Part shown: positions 55,922 through 63,506 of the stretch, piece by piece | Layout: each line of letters starts with the position of its first letter | Position numbering within the stretch: position 1 is the first letter of the stretch | Position numbers and translations under genes: made by a program | The notes under the pieces: model-generated | Told to the model about the DNA's origin: nothing | What the model saw: only the letters and a program-made list of their open reading frames with translations | Database searches by the model: none | From: Sulfitobacter sp. D7 | GTDB lineage: Bacteria; Pseudomonadota; Alphaproteobacteria; Rhodobacterales; Rhodobacteraceae | Direction of reading: 5' to 3' | NCBI RefSeq assembly: GCF_003611275.1 | Contig: NZ_CP020696.1 | Span: forward strand, 62,001-126,000 | Length of the DNA: 64,000 nt

Positions 55922-56727
55922 GGCGTTGTCAACTTAACTCGCTGGCGCCGAGGAAATGGCCTGTTTTAGAGCGTCAGATGCTCGCGGCGCCCTTCCAAGC
56001 GTCGAAGGCTTCGATTCGATGATAGCGTGTTGCGTTTGCGGAACGGCGGCTGGCGGGAACTGAGAAACGGTTTCGGACGGCAGTGTGGCAGGCTACAAAC
56101 CGTTGCAACCCGCCCGGAGAGCGAAATCCTTGCATGCAACGCTCTCGTTTTCGAAACGGTAGATGGCTGTTTTCCGCCCTGTTGTTCAAGCCCTTGTGGG
56201 AACGATGTTCGAGACCGGATGCGACTTCACGTTTGGCCGCTCCGTAGGATCGCAGCTTGTCTGTGACGATCCGTTTGGGCAAGCCAAACCGCTTGATCAG
56301 CGCCTTCAAAAGACGCTTTGCGGCACGCTTGTCGCGTCTGGATTGCAGGATTTCCTCCAGAACAAGCCCGTTCTGATCGACCGCGCGCCAGAGCCAGAAC
56401 TTCCGCCCCGATATCGTTACCACAACCTCATCGAGATGCCAGATATCGCCGGGACGGGCCTGGCGTCGACGCAAATTCCGGGCAATTTGAGGGGCAAATT
56501 TCGCCGCCCAACGCCGGATCGTCTCATAGGAAACGTCGACGCCACGGTTCAGGAGCATTTCCTCGACCTCGCGTAGGGAGAGGTTGAAACGCACATAAAG
56601 CCAAACCGCGTGCGTGATGATCTCTGGCGGAAAACGGTGGCGCTTGTAGCTGACAGTCGTACTCATGCGTAGCAACTACGAAAAATATCCAACGCTGCCA
56701 ACGGACCCGTGTTAACGTGACAATTCC
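55922..56727. mobile_element. IS6-family element (IS26-like class)
   Basis: The termini are GGCGTTGTCAACTTAAC at 55922-55938 and, read inward from 56727, GGAATTGTCACGTTAAC. The size, 806 bases, is typical. The 8 bases outside each end are GTGTCCAA and CTTCAAGG, so there is no target duplication. It joins a SNF2 fragment to a hipA fragment, as expected when an IS6 element deletes the DNA next to it. Confidence 0.88.
55974..56666 (-). CDS. IS6 family transposase
   Basis: This is a 230-residue DDE transposase starting MSTTVSYKRHRFPPEIITHA. A helix-turn-helix region has EEMLLNRGVDVSYETIRRWA, and the catalytic residues lie in IWHLDEVVVTISGRKFWLWR, RIVTDKLRSYGAAKREV and NNRAENSHLPFRKRE. It is complete and probably active. 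Confidence 0.95.
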   Translation of the reverse strand: MSTTVSYKRHRFPPEIITHAVWLYVRFNLSLREVEEMLLNRGVDVSYETIRRWAAKFAPQIARNLRRRQARPGDIWHLDEVVVTISGRKFWLWRAVDQNGLVLEEILQSRRDKRAAKRLLKALIKRFGLPKRIVTDKLRSYGAAKREVASGLEHRSHKGLNNRAENSHLPFRKRERCMQGFRSPGGLQRFVACHTAVRNRFSVPASRRSANATRYHRIEAFDAWKGAASI

Positions 56728-56752
56728 CTTCAAGGACACTGACATCAGCCAC
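56728..56752 (-). pseudogene. hipA, first eight codons only
   Basis: A GTG at 56752 overlaps the TGA stop of the Xre gene and reads VADVSVLE before the IS6 end at 56727. This matches the usual HipA opening (MADVSVL) and the normal hipB-hipA overlap. All the rest of the kinase toxin gene is gone, probably removed by the IS6 event. Confidence 0.6.
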
Positions 56753-57344
56753 GGTCGTCGCCGTCCAGACGATAGGCCGGACGCGGCAAGGATGGTGCAG
56801 ATACACCCGCGCCATGGGCGAGTGCGTTGCGCAACATGCGCAACCGGCTCTGCGCCTGCTCGACCGCTTCCAAGTTGCGCGGATCACTCAGGAACTCCTG
56901 GATGGCAGCAGAGGCTTCTTGCAACTGAACAAGATCATCGGCTGAAAGCTTGAAGTGCATCAATTCGCGCGCCCGGCGCTGCAACTCCTGAACGACAATC
57001 TCAGAGAGCGTTTCACTGGGAAGCGCTGCTATCTGGTCATCAATGCGCTGCAATAGGTTCGTCGCCTTACGCGCGCTCTGAACGTCACGGTGACCATCAT
57101 CATCACCGCGAATGATCGCCCGAACGGCAGGCAGCTTCTTGCGCGGGACCAGAGTCAATTCCAGATCAAGTACACGTGCAAGCTCGACCAGGCTGGACAG
57201 ACGCAGATCGACCGCCCCGTTCTCGATCTTGGAGATGTGGCTCTGTGGAACCCCAGCCTTCGCACTGAGCGCGCGCTGAGAGAGCCCCTTGCGTTCCCGT
57301 GCGGCTTTGAGCGACTCTGCTATGTGCTCTGTTGCGTAACCCAT
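56745..57344 (-). CDS. Xre-family regulator, HipB-like antitoxin
   Basis: This is a 199-residue protein. The Xre helix-turn-helix (AARERKGLSQRALSAKAGVP, then QSHISKIENGAVDLRLSSLV) is followed by ELARVLDLELTLVPRKKLPA, the HipB-type strand region. The C-terminal half is helical and of unknown function, longer than in classical HipB. It starts 245 bases downstream of the Argonaute stop on the same strand. With its hipA partner lost it may now act only as a DNA-binding regulator. Confidence 0.85.
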   Translation of the reverse strand: MGYATEHIAESLKAARERKGLSQRALSAKAGVPQSHISKIENGAVDLRLSSLVELARVLDLELTLVPRKKLPAVRAIIRGDDDGHRDVQSARKATNLLQRIDDQIAALPSETLSEIVVQELQRRARELMHFKLSADDLVQLQEASAAIQEFLSDPRNLEAVEQAQSRLRMLRNALAHGAGVSAPSLPRPAYRLDGDDRG

Positions 57345-57374
57345 GATCTATCTTGCTGCTTCGTTTTCCACCCA

Positions 57375-57394
57375 TGATATGCACAAACATATCA
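57375..57394. promoter_or_regulatory. 7-bp inverted repeat upstream of the Xre gene
   Basis: TGATATG, a six-base centre (CACAAA), then CATATCA: a perfect 7-6-7 palindrome 31-50 bases before the Xre start. A second TGATATG occurs at 57450-57456. This is the common arrangement for autoregulation by a HipB-like dimer. The rest of the 244-base spacer to the Argonaute gene shows nothing else. Confidence 0.6.
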
Positions 57395-57588
57395 CTCGCT
57401 GAAGCAGACTTCAAGATTGATGTAGATTTCTATATCAAGAGAAGCGTGTGATATGCTTTTATACATCAAACGCCAGAGAAATCACTTGCCGAAAAAAGAT
57501 CCGCTGGAAACTCGGGAGCTTCGAGGATCGAAAATCAGATGCTCTTAACAGCAGCCATGGAGCCGACGGCGTGCTCCGTGTGCAGCTT

Positions 57589-59064
57589 CTAAATGTACTT
57601 CCGATAGTCACTGCTGACCGTTTGCCCCGAGGGAACGTATTTCAACACGTCACCAACCTTACGGGCTGCTCGGATCGGAATCGGCAAGCGTTGGTTCATC
57701 TGGGTCGAGTTCCAGTTCACCTTCGTGAGGCTGAAAACTTCCTTCGCAATCTGTTCGATCGTGCTCTCGCTTTGCGGGTGCGGACAGAGCAACAGGGGGT
57801 TCGGGACATAGAGGCCAGGATAGGTCCCATAGTAGGGAATGCTGCCGTTGGTATAGAGCAGCCCATTGCCGTCCAGTTCAACGAAGGTGCCGCGGAGGAC
57901 AGGGAAGTCGCCGTCGCGCAGCACCTTGACTGAATAGCTCTCATGAATCCAAACGAGATCGCGCAGTTCCACACCTACCTCGTCGAGCGCCTTGCCAACA
58001 CCCTCGGCCTCGTCCTCGCGAAAGCGCGACGTCTTCATGACGATCACGCGTGCCGGCATCGTTCTATGGACCGACTTGTAGGCGGCCAAGGCGCTCTCGG
58101 TGAGCTTGTGAGCCTCATCGATAGTGAGGAACGGGTGGCGACCCCGCGACTCTGACTGCGCAGGACCGCCTCTAAGAATGAACCCCCTGCCCCGCTCGTC
58201 GAACATTTGCGCAGCACTGGTCCATATCTCGTCGGTTTCGGCATCCTTGAAGAAGCTGATGCCAATGTAACAGGCGGTGAACTCGCCTTCTTCCGGCAAT
58301 CTGCGCCAGGGCACCTTGCCGCTGCCCTTGTAGTAGAGCGTTGTCATAAGGTTCCATGCGAGATCAGCCCGATCTTGGGTTTGGCGGTCAGAGTTCACCT
58401 TGATCTTGCGAGGGATCTTGGCATCGGGGTTGATGACATCCTCCCAGACAATCTGAATTGAGAATCTGAGATTCATCGCTCTGGCCTTGAGCAAGCCGCG
58501 GAAGTTCGGAGAGGTTTCCTTACCAGCTTTCGCCTCGGCCGCTTCGTCCTCTACGACCTCGTCATCGCGCGCCTGCTCGTTCCTCCAGACCCGTTCGATC
58601 AGCTTGACAGGGAGCGAAACCATGACCACGTCCGGCCGTTCATGATGCGCCTCCAGCTTTTCCAATTGCTCCATAACTGCATCGACGGCCATCTCCACAG
58701 CACGCGCATCGCTCGGTTCCTTGGCAATCTTCTCGAGCTGACCTTTCGTCAGCACTCCATCTTCGGCAGCCACCATTTCAAACCGGCACCGATAGGGGTT
58801 CTGGTTTCTCAACCCAGGGAAGTCCGGGTGCAGGTTCGGGTGCTTTTCGGTCTTACCCTCGAACCCATCTTCGATCGCATTCAGGAACTCGCCTGATTTT
58901 TCGACGGTCAGAGCGCTGCCAACAACGCCAACTTTGATCGCGTCCCCCAGGTTCGTTTGCAGCGGGCCCGCCTGTAGCAACCCCAATCGCGGATCAGGAT
59001 GATGGTGTTGGTCACCAAATTCCAGTTCAGGCTCCGGGAAGATTTTTGTCTTGAAGTCGCTCAT
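57589..59064 (-). CDS. Short prokaryotic Argonaute (MID-PIWI), catalytically inactive
   Basis: The 491-residue protein has the short-pAgo opening [20 protein letters not shown], then [20 protein letters not shown] (residues about 10-50). A MID domain follows to about 230, and a PIWI domain runs to the end: [20 protein letters not shown], then [11 protein letters not shown], then [20 protein letters not shown], then [20 protein letters not shown] and [14 protein letters not shown]. There are no N or PAZ domains, as in all short Argonautes. The PIWI catalytic aspartates are absent (YIGIS in place of [12 protein letters not shown] without the second acid), so it binds guide and target but should not cut. 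Its ATG overlaps the stop of the nuclease gene (ATGA). The protein needs its partner for any effect. Confidence 0.93.
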   Translation of the reverse strand: MSDFKTKIFPEPELEFGDQHHHPDPRLGLLQAGPLQTNLGDAIKVGVVGSALTVEKSGEFLNAIEDGFEGKTEKHPNLHPDFPGLRNQNPYRCRFEMVAAEDGVLTKGQLEKIAKEPSDARAVEMAVDAVMEQLEKLEAHHERPDVVMVSLPVKLIERVWRNEQARDDEVVEDEAAEAKAGKETSPNFRGLLKARAMNLRFSIQIVWEDVINPDAKIPRKIKVNSDRQTQDRADLAWNLMTTLYYKGSGKVPWRRLPEEGEFTACYIGISFFKDAETDEIWTSAAQMFDERGRGFILRGGPAQSESRGRHPFLTIDEAHKLTESALAAYKSVHRTMPARVIVMKTSRFREDEAEGVGKALDEVGVELRDLVWIHESYSVKVLRDGDFPVLRGTFVELDGNGLLYTNGSIPYYGTYPGLYVPNPLLLCPHPQSESTIEQIAKEVFSLTKVNWNSTQMNQRLPIPIRAARKVGDVLKYVPSGQTVSSDYRKYI

Positions 59065-60386
59065 AGGTCGAAGCTGCCTTGTTCATTCGAGCCGGACGGC
59101 TTCTGCGCCTTCGCGCCCCACACGTCCTCCGGCACGCTCTTTGGCAGTTCGATGGAAGGCGGGTCACCAAACTTGATAATGCGATCCGTCTTGGTGTCGG
59201 GTGCCAGCAGCTCGCCGGCATCTTCAAATTCCATACCCGACAGCAATCGATGCCACATGATCACCTGGCCTCGAACTGTGCTGTTTGTGTCGAGGCGCTT
59301 CTTCCCGGACAACAAGGCATCCGGATAGTTGAGCGCGCGTTCTCCATCCGAAGTGAAGTAGTAGGATGGGTTTACGATCAGGTACCATTGGTCCGCCAAG
59401 CGTTCGAACCGGGGAAGGAATGAATGGTGCCGTACATAGTCGATGGGCCCCTCCCCCTTCGACTTCTGATAAACGCTGACGACGTCGGCCTGTGTCTTCT
59501 GCTTTGCACCAAGATAGCGAAACCTGCGCGCCACGACTCCAGGTGTTGGCAAGAAGTAGAACTGTTTTTTCTTTCGGTCCCATCCAAGCAAATCCCGAAA
59601 GTCATGGCCCAGAGTATGTCGCAACAGACCCGCAAATTTATATTGCTGATCCACTGCGTCGTGTTGTGCCAGAAAATCGGTTTCGATCCGTTCGACCTGA
59701 TCCCGTTCGACCAGGTCGCGAACGGGTGTGGTTAGTGGGTCGCAGAATGTCCAAAGCGAGGTTTCATCGATCATCCAATCGTACCGCTGGCCTTCCCGGA
59801 CCTTGTTCATCCGGGCGAGCGCCTTCTGGGTGGAGAGCTGAGTCTGTGCGACGAAGATTTCCTCAGGAAGCTGCAATGGCACCATGTTGATGATCGCTTC
59901 CTCCCCTCCCCCAAGTGGAGGGACGTAGTAACCGTGTCCTTGCTTGGCGACGGTCAGGGCGGCGAGGCGATCTTTCGCACGTCCGTCCAAGACGTCGCGC
60001 TCCTTGTCGAACTGCAATGTGCGTTCGGCCTCACCAACGAGGTTTTCGAGCGACTTCCAGAAGAACGTGTCATCCGATTGCCTGTAGAGAACGAGAATTA
60101 CGGGGAGGTTGGAGCCGCGCCAGTACTCAAAATCCGAAGCGCGGACACGATAGGTGAACCCGGCATCTGTCTCTCCGGCATAGCTGCCGCTCTCAGTAGC
60201 CTTAACCTGCACGGCAATCATCTTCGCTGTCGGTTGATCATCGTCCATCACCTCAGCGATGCCGTCGATACCTGCTTCCAGCCGTGAACGCCCATCGAAT
60301 TGGAACCCAATTCGCAAGAATTGAAGATTTGCCGCCTTCTCCCCGATTTCGCCAATCCGCTGACTGGCAGTAATCTTCTTGTTCAC
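59061..60386 (-). CDS. DUF4365-like nuclease fused to an APAZ-like region (SPARDA effector)
   Basis: This is a 441-residue protein with two parts. Residues about 8-165 are a DUF4365-type PD-(D/E)xK nuclease: [20 protein letters not shown], then D41 in [13 protein letters not shown] and the QVK triad end at 60-62 in [14 protein letters not shown]. Residues about 190-441 have no nuclease motif and fit the APAZ region that replaces the N and PAZ parts of long Argonautes and clamps the short one. This nuclease-APAZ plus short Argonaute pair is the SPARDA layout, in which guide-directed recognition of invader DNA switches on collateral cutting of nucleic acids. It is the first gene of the pair, with a 107-base leader after the ScpB-like gene end. 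Confidence 0.88.
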   Translation of the reverse strand: MNKKITASQRIGEIGEKAANLQFLRIGFQFDGRSRLEAGIDGIAEVMDDDQPTAKMIAVQVKATESGSYAGETDAGFTYRVRASDFEYWRGSNLPVILVLYRQSDDTFFWKSLENLVGEAERTLQFDKERDVLDGRAKDRLAALTVAKQGHGYYVPPLGGGEEAIINMVPLQLPEEIFVAQTQLSTQKALARMNKVREGQRYDWMIDETSLWTFCDPLTTPVRDLVERDQVERIETDFLAQHDAVDQQYKFAGLLRHTLGHDFRDLLGWDRKKKQFYFLPTPGVVARRFRYLGAKQKTQADVVSVYQKSKGEGPIDYVRHHSFLPRFERLADQWYLIVNPSYYFTSDGERALNYPDALLSGKKRLDTNSTVRGQVIMWHRLLSGMEFEDAGELLAPDTKTDRIIKFGDPPSIELPKSVPEDVWGAKAQKPSGSNEQGSFDL

Positions 60387-60493
60387 GCCTATGACCCATA
60401 CCTTCCATATGACAGAGATAGCACTTCAATCAGCGTTTCGTAAGCCGCAGACTACAACATGTAGGACATGGCAATTAGCTTGAGCGAAGCCGG

Positions 60494-61099
60494 TTAGTCC
60501 GGGTGTTGAACCAGCTCCAGCTCCGGCAGGTCACGCAAGCTTTCCAGATCGAAGGTCACCAGGAACGTCTGCGTCGTCACGAAGGTATGCGGCGCCCCCG
60601 GCCGCGGCGACCTTGGCCCGCTCGCGATCAGGTCCTTGTAGCGCAGCCGGGCCAGCAGGTCGCGGCTGATCTCCTTGCCAAAGATATCCGCCAGACCGGC
60701 CCGGTCGATCGGCTGGTGATAGGCGATGGCGCAGAGCACCCCCATCTCCATCTCGGTGAAGGCAAGCGACTGGTCCGCAAGGTCGGCGGCAACCTTGATA
60801 GCCTCGGCAAACCGGGTCCGCGTCCGGAACATCCAGCCGCCCGCCACCTGGGCCAGCTCATAGGGGCGGCCGGTTAGCTCGGCCCGAATGTCCTCGATCA
60901 GCATCTCGACCGAGGCCCCCTGCCCCACCACACGCGCCAGATCCTCACGGCCGACCGGCGCGGCGCTGGCGAACAGCACCGCCTCGATCCGCCCCATCCA
61001 TTCGCGCCAGCGCAGCTCCTGCGGCAGATCATCGAGCTCCCGGTCAAAGACGGCGTCGCCCTCCTCTGCCAGTTTCCGCTTCCGGGTCGGGGTCGTCAT
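60494..61099 (-). CDS. ScpB-like protein, module copy 2
   Basis: This is a 201-residue protein with the same domains as copy 1: RWREWMGRIEAVLFASAAPV, ALCAIAYHQP-type second wing, LRYKDLIASGPRSPRPGAPH and FVTTQTFLVTFDLESLRDLP. The ATG at 61099 overlaps the DUF1403 stop (ATGA). Copy 1 and copy 2 are clearly diverged, mostly at the ends, so the duplication is not recent. Confidence 0.87.
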   Translation of the reverse strand: MTTPTRKRKLAEEGDAVFDRELDDLPQELRWREWMGRIEAVLFASAAPVGREDLARVVGQGASVEMLIEDIRAELTGRPYELAQVAGGWMFRTRTRFAEAIKVAADLADQSLAFTEMEMGVLCAIAYHQPIDRAGLADIFGKEISRDLLARLRYKDLIASGPRSPRPGAPHTFVTTQTFLVTFDLESLRDLPELELVQHPD

Positions 61100-62049
61100 G
61101 ACCCGATCCCGTACAGCCGGAAACTCGCCCGCCCGGTCAGTTCCCGCGCCACGCCCAATTCGACCAGCCGGTCGCACAACCGGCGCGCGGCGCGGTCGGT
61201 CATGGGGATCGACGTCCCCCGGATGCGCGGCGATAGCATCGACGCCGGGGCGACCGCATCTTCGGTCAGGAACAGCTCGACGGCCGCGCTTGATCCCTTT
61301 GCCCGCAGCTTCGGCGCCACGGCGCGAAGCGCTTCCGCACGGCGGGCGAGGTCCCGCGCCAGCCGGATCGTCTCCTCGACGGTCTCAAGAATCCGCACCT
61401 GAACCGCCAGCCCGGCCCCCTGTTTACCCGCCGCCAGATCGCGCAGCACGCTCTTGGTGAGACGCTGCGCGGAAACCGGTAGAACCATCGTCCAGTTCAG
61501 CGCCCGCGCCAGGACAACATCCGAGAGCAGGCAGGCGACCCGTTCCGCCCGATCATCAGCGCCCAGTACGGCGCGAAGGACAGCCTCGCAGCCCGCCAGC
61601 GGCCCATGGGTCCGGGCCCGGTCTTGCCCCGCGCCCAACCACCCGGCCGCATCCGCCGCAATGTCTGGACCGATCAGGGCTGCGATCTCGCCGGGTGTGT
61701 TCAGCCGAAGCCGCACCGCGTCACGCCAGAAGGCCAGAAGATCGCCGTCCGGCCCCCGCGCCTCACCCGGCGGTGTCAGATGGTAGGCATCGCGAATATC
61801 GCCCTCCCGTGCCAGCCGCCCTTCCAGTTTCGAGGTCGCGGTTGCCGCGCTCAGCGCCAGCCGGTTGGCGAACAGTTTCACGGGCACGCCATGCCGCTCA
61901 TTGTTGATCAGTTGGTCGAGCAGCGTCAGCGCCGAACCCGACCGAAAGGCCACAGTTTCAACGGTTTCTGCACGTCCAGAGGTGACCCAGGCGGGAAGCT
62001 GCGGTAGGGTGCTCAGGTCGTCAGAGATGGTGGCGGGCGGATATGTCAT
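61096..62049 (-). CDS. DUF1403 family protein, module copy 2
   Basis: This is a 317-residue protein. LPQLPAWVTSGRAETVETVA, then FRSGSALTLLDQLIN, matches the opening of copy 1, and the C-terminal AARRLCDRLVELGVARELTG, then RASFRLYGIG, matches its end. The middle has RAVAPKLRAKGSSAAVELFL, also shared. The function is unknown; conservation of both ends suggests they hold the working surfaces. It is divergent from integrase copy 2. Confidence 0.83.
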   Translation of the reverse strand: MTYPPATISDDLSTLPQLPAWVTSGRAETVETVAFRSGSALTLLDQLINNERHGVPVKLFANRLALSAATATSKLEGRLAREGDIRDAYHLTPPGEARGPDGDLLAFWRDAVRLRLNTPGEIAALIGPDIAADAAGWLGAGQDRARTHGPLAGCEAVLRAVLGADDRAERVACLLSDVVLARALNWTMVLPVSAQRLTKSVLRDLAAGKQGAGLAVQVRILETVEETIRLARDLARRAEALRAVAPKLRAKGSSAAVELFLTEDAVAPASMLSPRIRGTSIPMTDRAARRLCDRLVELGVARELTGRASFRLYGIGS

Positions 62050-62127
62050 GCCACAACCCTAATCTCCCACGGCGCTTTCGTCCATAATATGATGCATAAA
62101 CCGCCCCACCCTGCCGGTCTTCTCTAT

Positions 62128-62152
62128 GTCCAATAACCTTGCGTTATCGGAC
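62128..62152. promoter_or_regulatory. 9-7-9 palindrome, module copy 2
   Basis: GTCCAATAA (62128-62136), centre CCTTGCG, then TTATCGGAC (62144-62152). The arms are identical to copy 1 at 53728-53752 while the centre differs at most positions. TTGCGT (62139-62144) and TATGCT (62163-62168) form a possible promoter with 18-base spacing. The flanking CCGCCCCA block upstream is also shared. Confidence 0.7.
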
Positions 62153-62163
62153 GTAAAAATGAT

Positions 62164-63315
62164 ATGCTCAAAAACATGGGTAGTCTCACAAATAGCAGCA
62201 CCAAAATCGAGGGTTCGGGCGGGTCAGAGTCCGAGATTTCGAGCTCAGCGTCCTATGACTCGTTGAACGGTGACGAACACGACGAGAGAACCTCTCGGGA
62301 CCGAGCCTCAATCGCCCTGCCCGCCAATGTGGCCAGTTCCGGCGCGCTCGACCGGCTGATCGATACCGCCCGGGACTACGCTGAGGCCTCGACGGCTGGG
62401 AACACGAACAAGGCCTACGCGGCCGACTGGAAACACTTCACCCGCTGGTGCCGACTGAAAGGCACGGAACCTCTGCCCCCCTCGCCCGAGATGGTCGGGC
62501 TTTATCTGGCTGATCTGGCTGCACCGGGTGGGAAGGCCCCTGCCCTCTCGGTTTCCACGATTGAGCGTCGTCTTTCGGGGCTTGCCTGGAACTACAGGCA
62601 GCGCGGGTTCACTCTTGATCGCAAGAACCGCCACATCGCCACGGTTTTGGCCGGGATCAAACGCAAGCATGCGCGCCCGCCGGTCCAGAAGGAAGCGATC
62701 CTGCCTGAGGACATCCAGGCAATGGTGGCCGCCCTGCCCTACGATCTCCGCGGGCTCCGAGACCGGGCGATCTTGCTTCTGGGCTATGCAGGTGGCCTGC
62801 GCCGTTCGGAGGTGGTCTGCCTCGATGTGCACAAGGACGATACACCGGACTCCGGCGGCTGGGTCGAGGTCTTCGATGGCGGCGCCCTGCTTACCCTCAA
62901 TGCCAAGACCGGCTGGCGCGAGGTCGAGGTCGGGCGTGGCTCAAGCGACCAGACCTGTCCCGTCCACGCGCTGGAACAATGGCTACACTTTGCCAAGATC
63001 GACTTTGGCCCGGTCTTCGTGCGCACCTCACGGGACGGCAAACGTGCCCTCGTGACCCGCCTTTCCGATAAGCACGTCGCCCGGCTGATCAAGGCGACCG
63101 TTCTGAAGAGTGGCGTCAGATCTGATCTGCCAGAGGCAAAACGGCTGGCAATGTTCTCCGGCCATTCCTTACGTGCCGGGCTCGCCTCGTCGGCGGAAGT
63201 CGATGAACGCTACGTGCAGAAACAGCTCGGCCATGCGTCCGCCGAGATGACCCGGCGCTACCAGCGCAGGCGCGACAGGTTCAGGGTGAACCTGACCAAA
63301 GCCGCAGGGCTGTGA
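62164..63315 (+). CDS. Tyrosine recombinase, module copy 2
   Basis: This is a recombinase of up to 383 residues. The first ATG at 62164 lies inside the proposed -10 box, so the ATG at 62176 or a later start is more likely. GNTNKAYAADWKHFTRWCRL is the core-binding domain start; GGLRRSEVVCLDVHK, HSLRAGLASSAEVDERYVQK and LGHASAEMTRRYQRRRDRFR hold the R, H-x-x-R, H and Y residues. The last about 40 residues are almost the same as in copy 1. Confidence 0.93.
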   Translation: MLKNMGSLTNSSTKIEGSGGSESEISSSASYDSLNGDEHDERTSRDRASIALPANVASSGALDRLIDTARDYAEASTAGNTNKAYAADWKHFTRWCRLKGTEPLPPSPEMVGLYLADLAAPGGKAPALSVSTIERRLSGLAWNYRQRGFTLDRKNRHIATVLAGIKRKHARPPVQKEAILPEDIQAMVAALPYDLRGLRDRAILLLGYAGGLRRSEVVCLDVHKDDTPDSGGWVEVFDGGALLTLNAKTGWREVEVGRGSSDQTCPVHALEQWLHFAKIDFGPVFVRTSRDGKRALVTRLSDKHVARLIKATVLKSGVRSDLPEAKRLAMFSGHSLRAGLASSAEVDERYVQKQLGHASAEMTRRYQRRRDRFRVNLTKAAGL

Positions 63316-63347
63316 AGCTCGGGAAACTTGGCGCACTGGTGAAGCGC

Positions 63348-63381
63348 TAAGCTGAAATTCCAACGCTTCAGTTTCAGCTTA
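63348..63381. repeat. 10-bp hairpin after integrase copy 2
   Basis: TAAGCTGAAA (63348-63357) and TTTCAGCTTA (63372-63381) pair perfectly around a 14-base loop, 33 bases after the integrase stop. There is no T-run, so a simple terminator is not certain. It lies in the 191-base gap before a serine recombinase gene, a usual place for that enzyme's crossover site. Confidence 0.6.
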
Positions 63382-63506
63382 CTGCTTCAATTGAAATCGG
63401 GAATTAAACGCGACATCTGCTGAACAGCGACACAGAGAGCAACCTTGCATCCGTTTACAATCGGTCGTTTAGTAGCGATACCTGAAATTGCAAACGGCCT
63501 GTTTTC

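Noticed and set aside
59061..60386. Reading the Argonaute partner as a Sir2- or TIR-APAZ protein (SPARSA or SPARTA)
   Set aside because: The N-terminus has no NAD-binding Sir2 glycine motif or TIR pattern; the D...QVK nuclease core fits DUF4365 instead.
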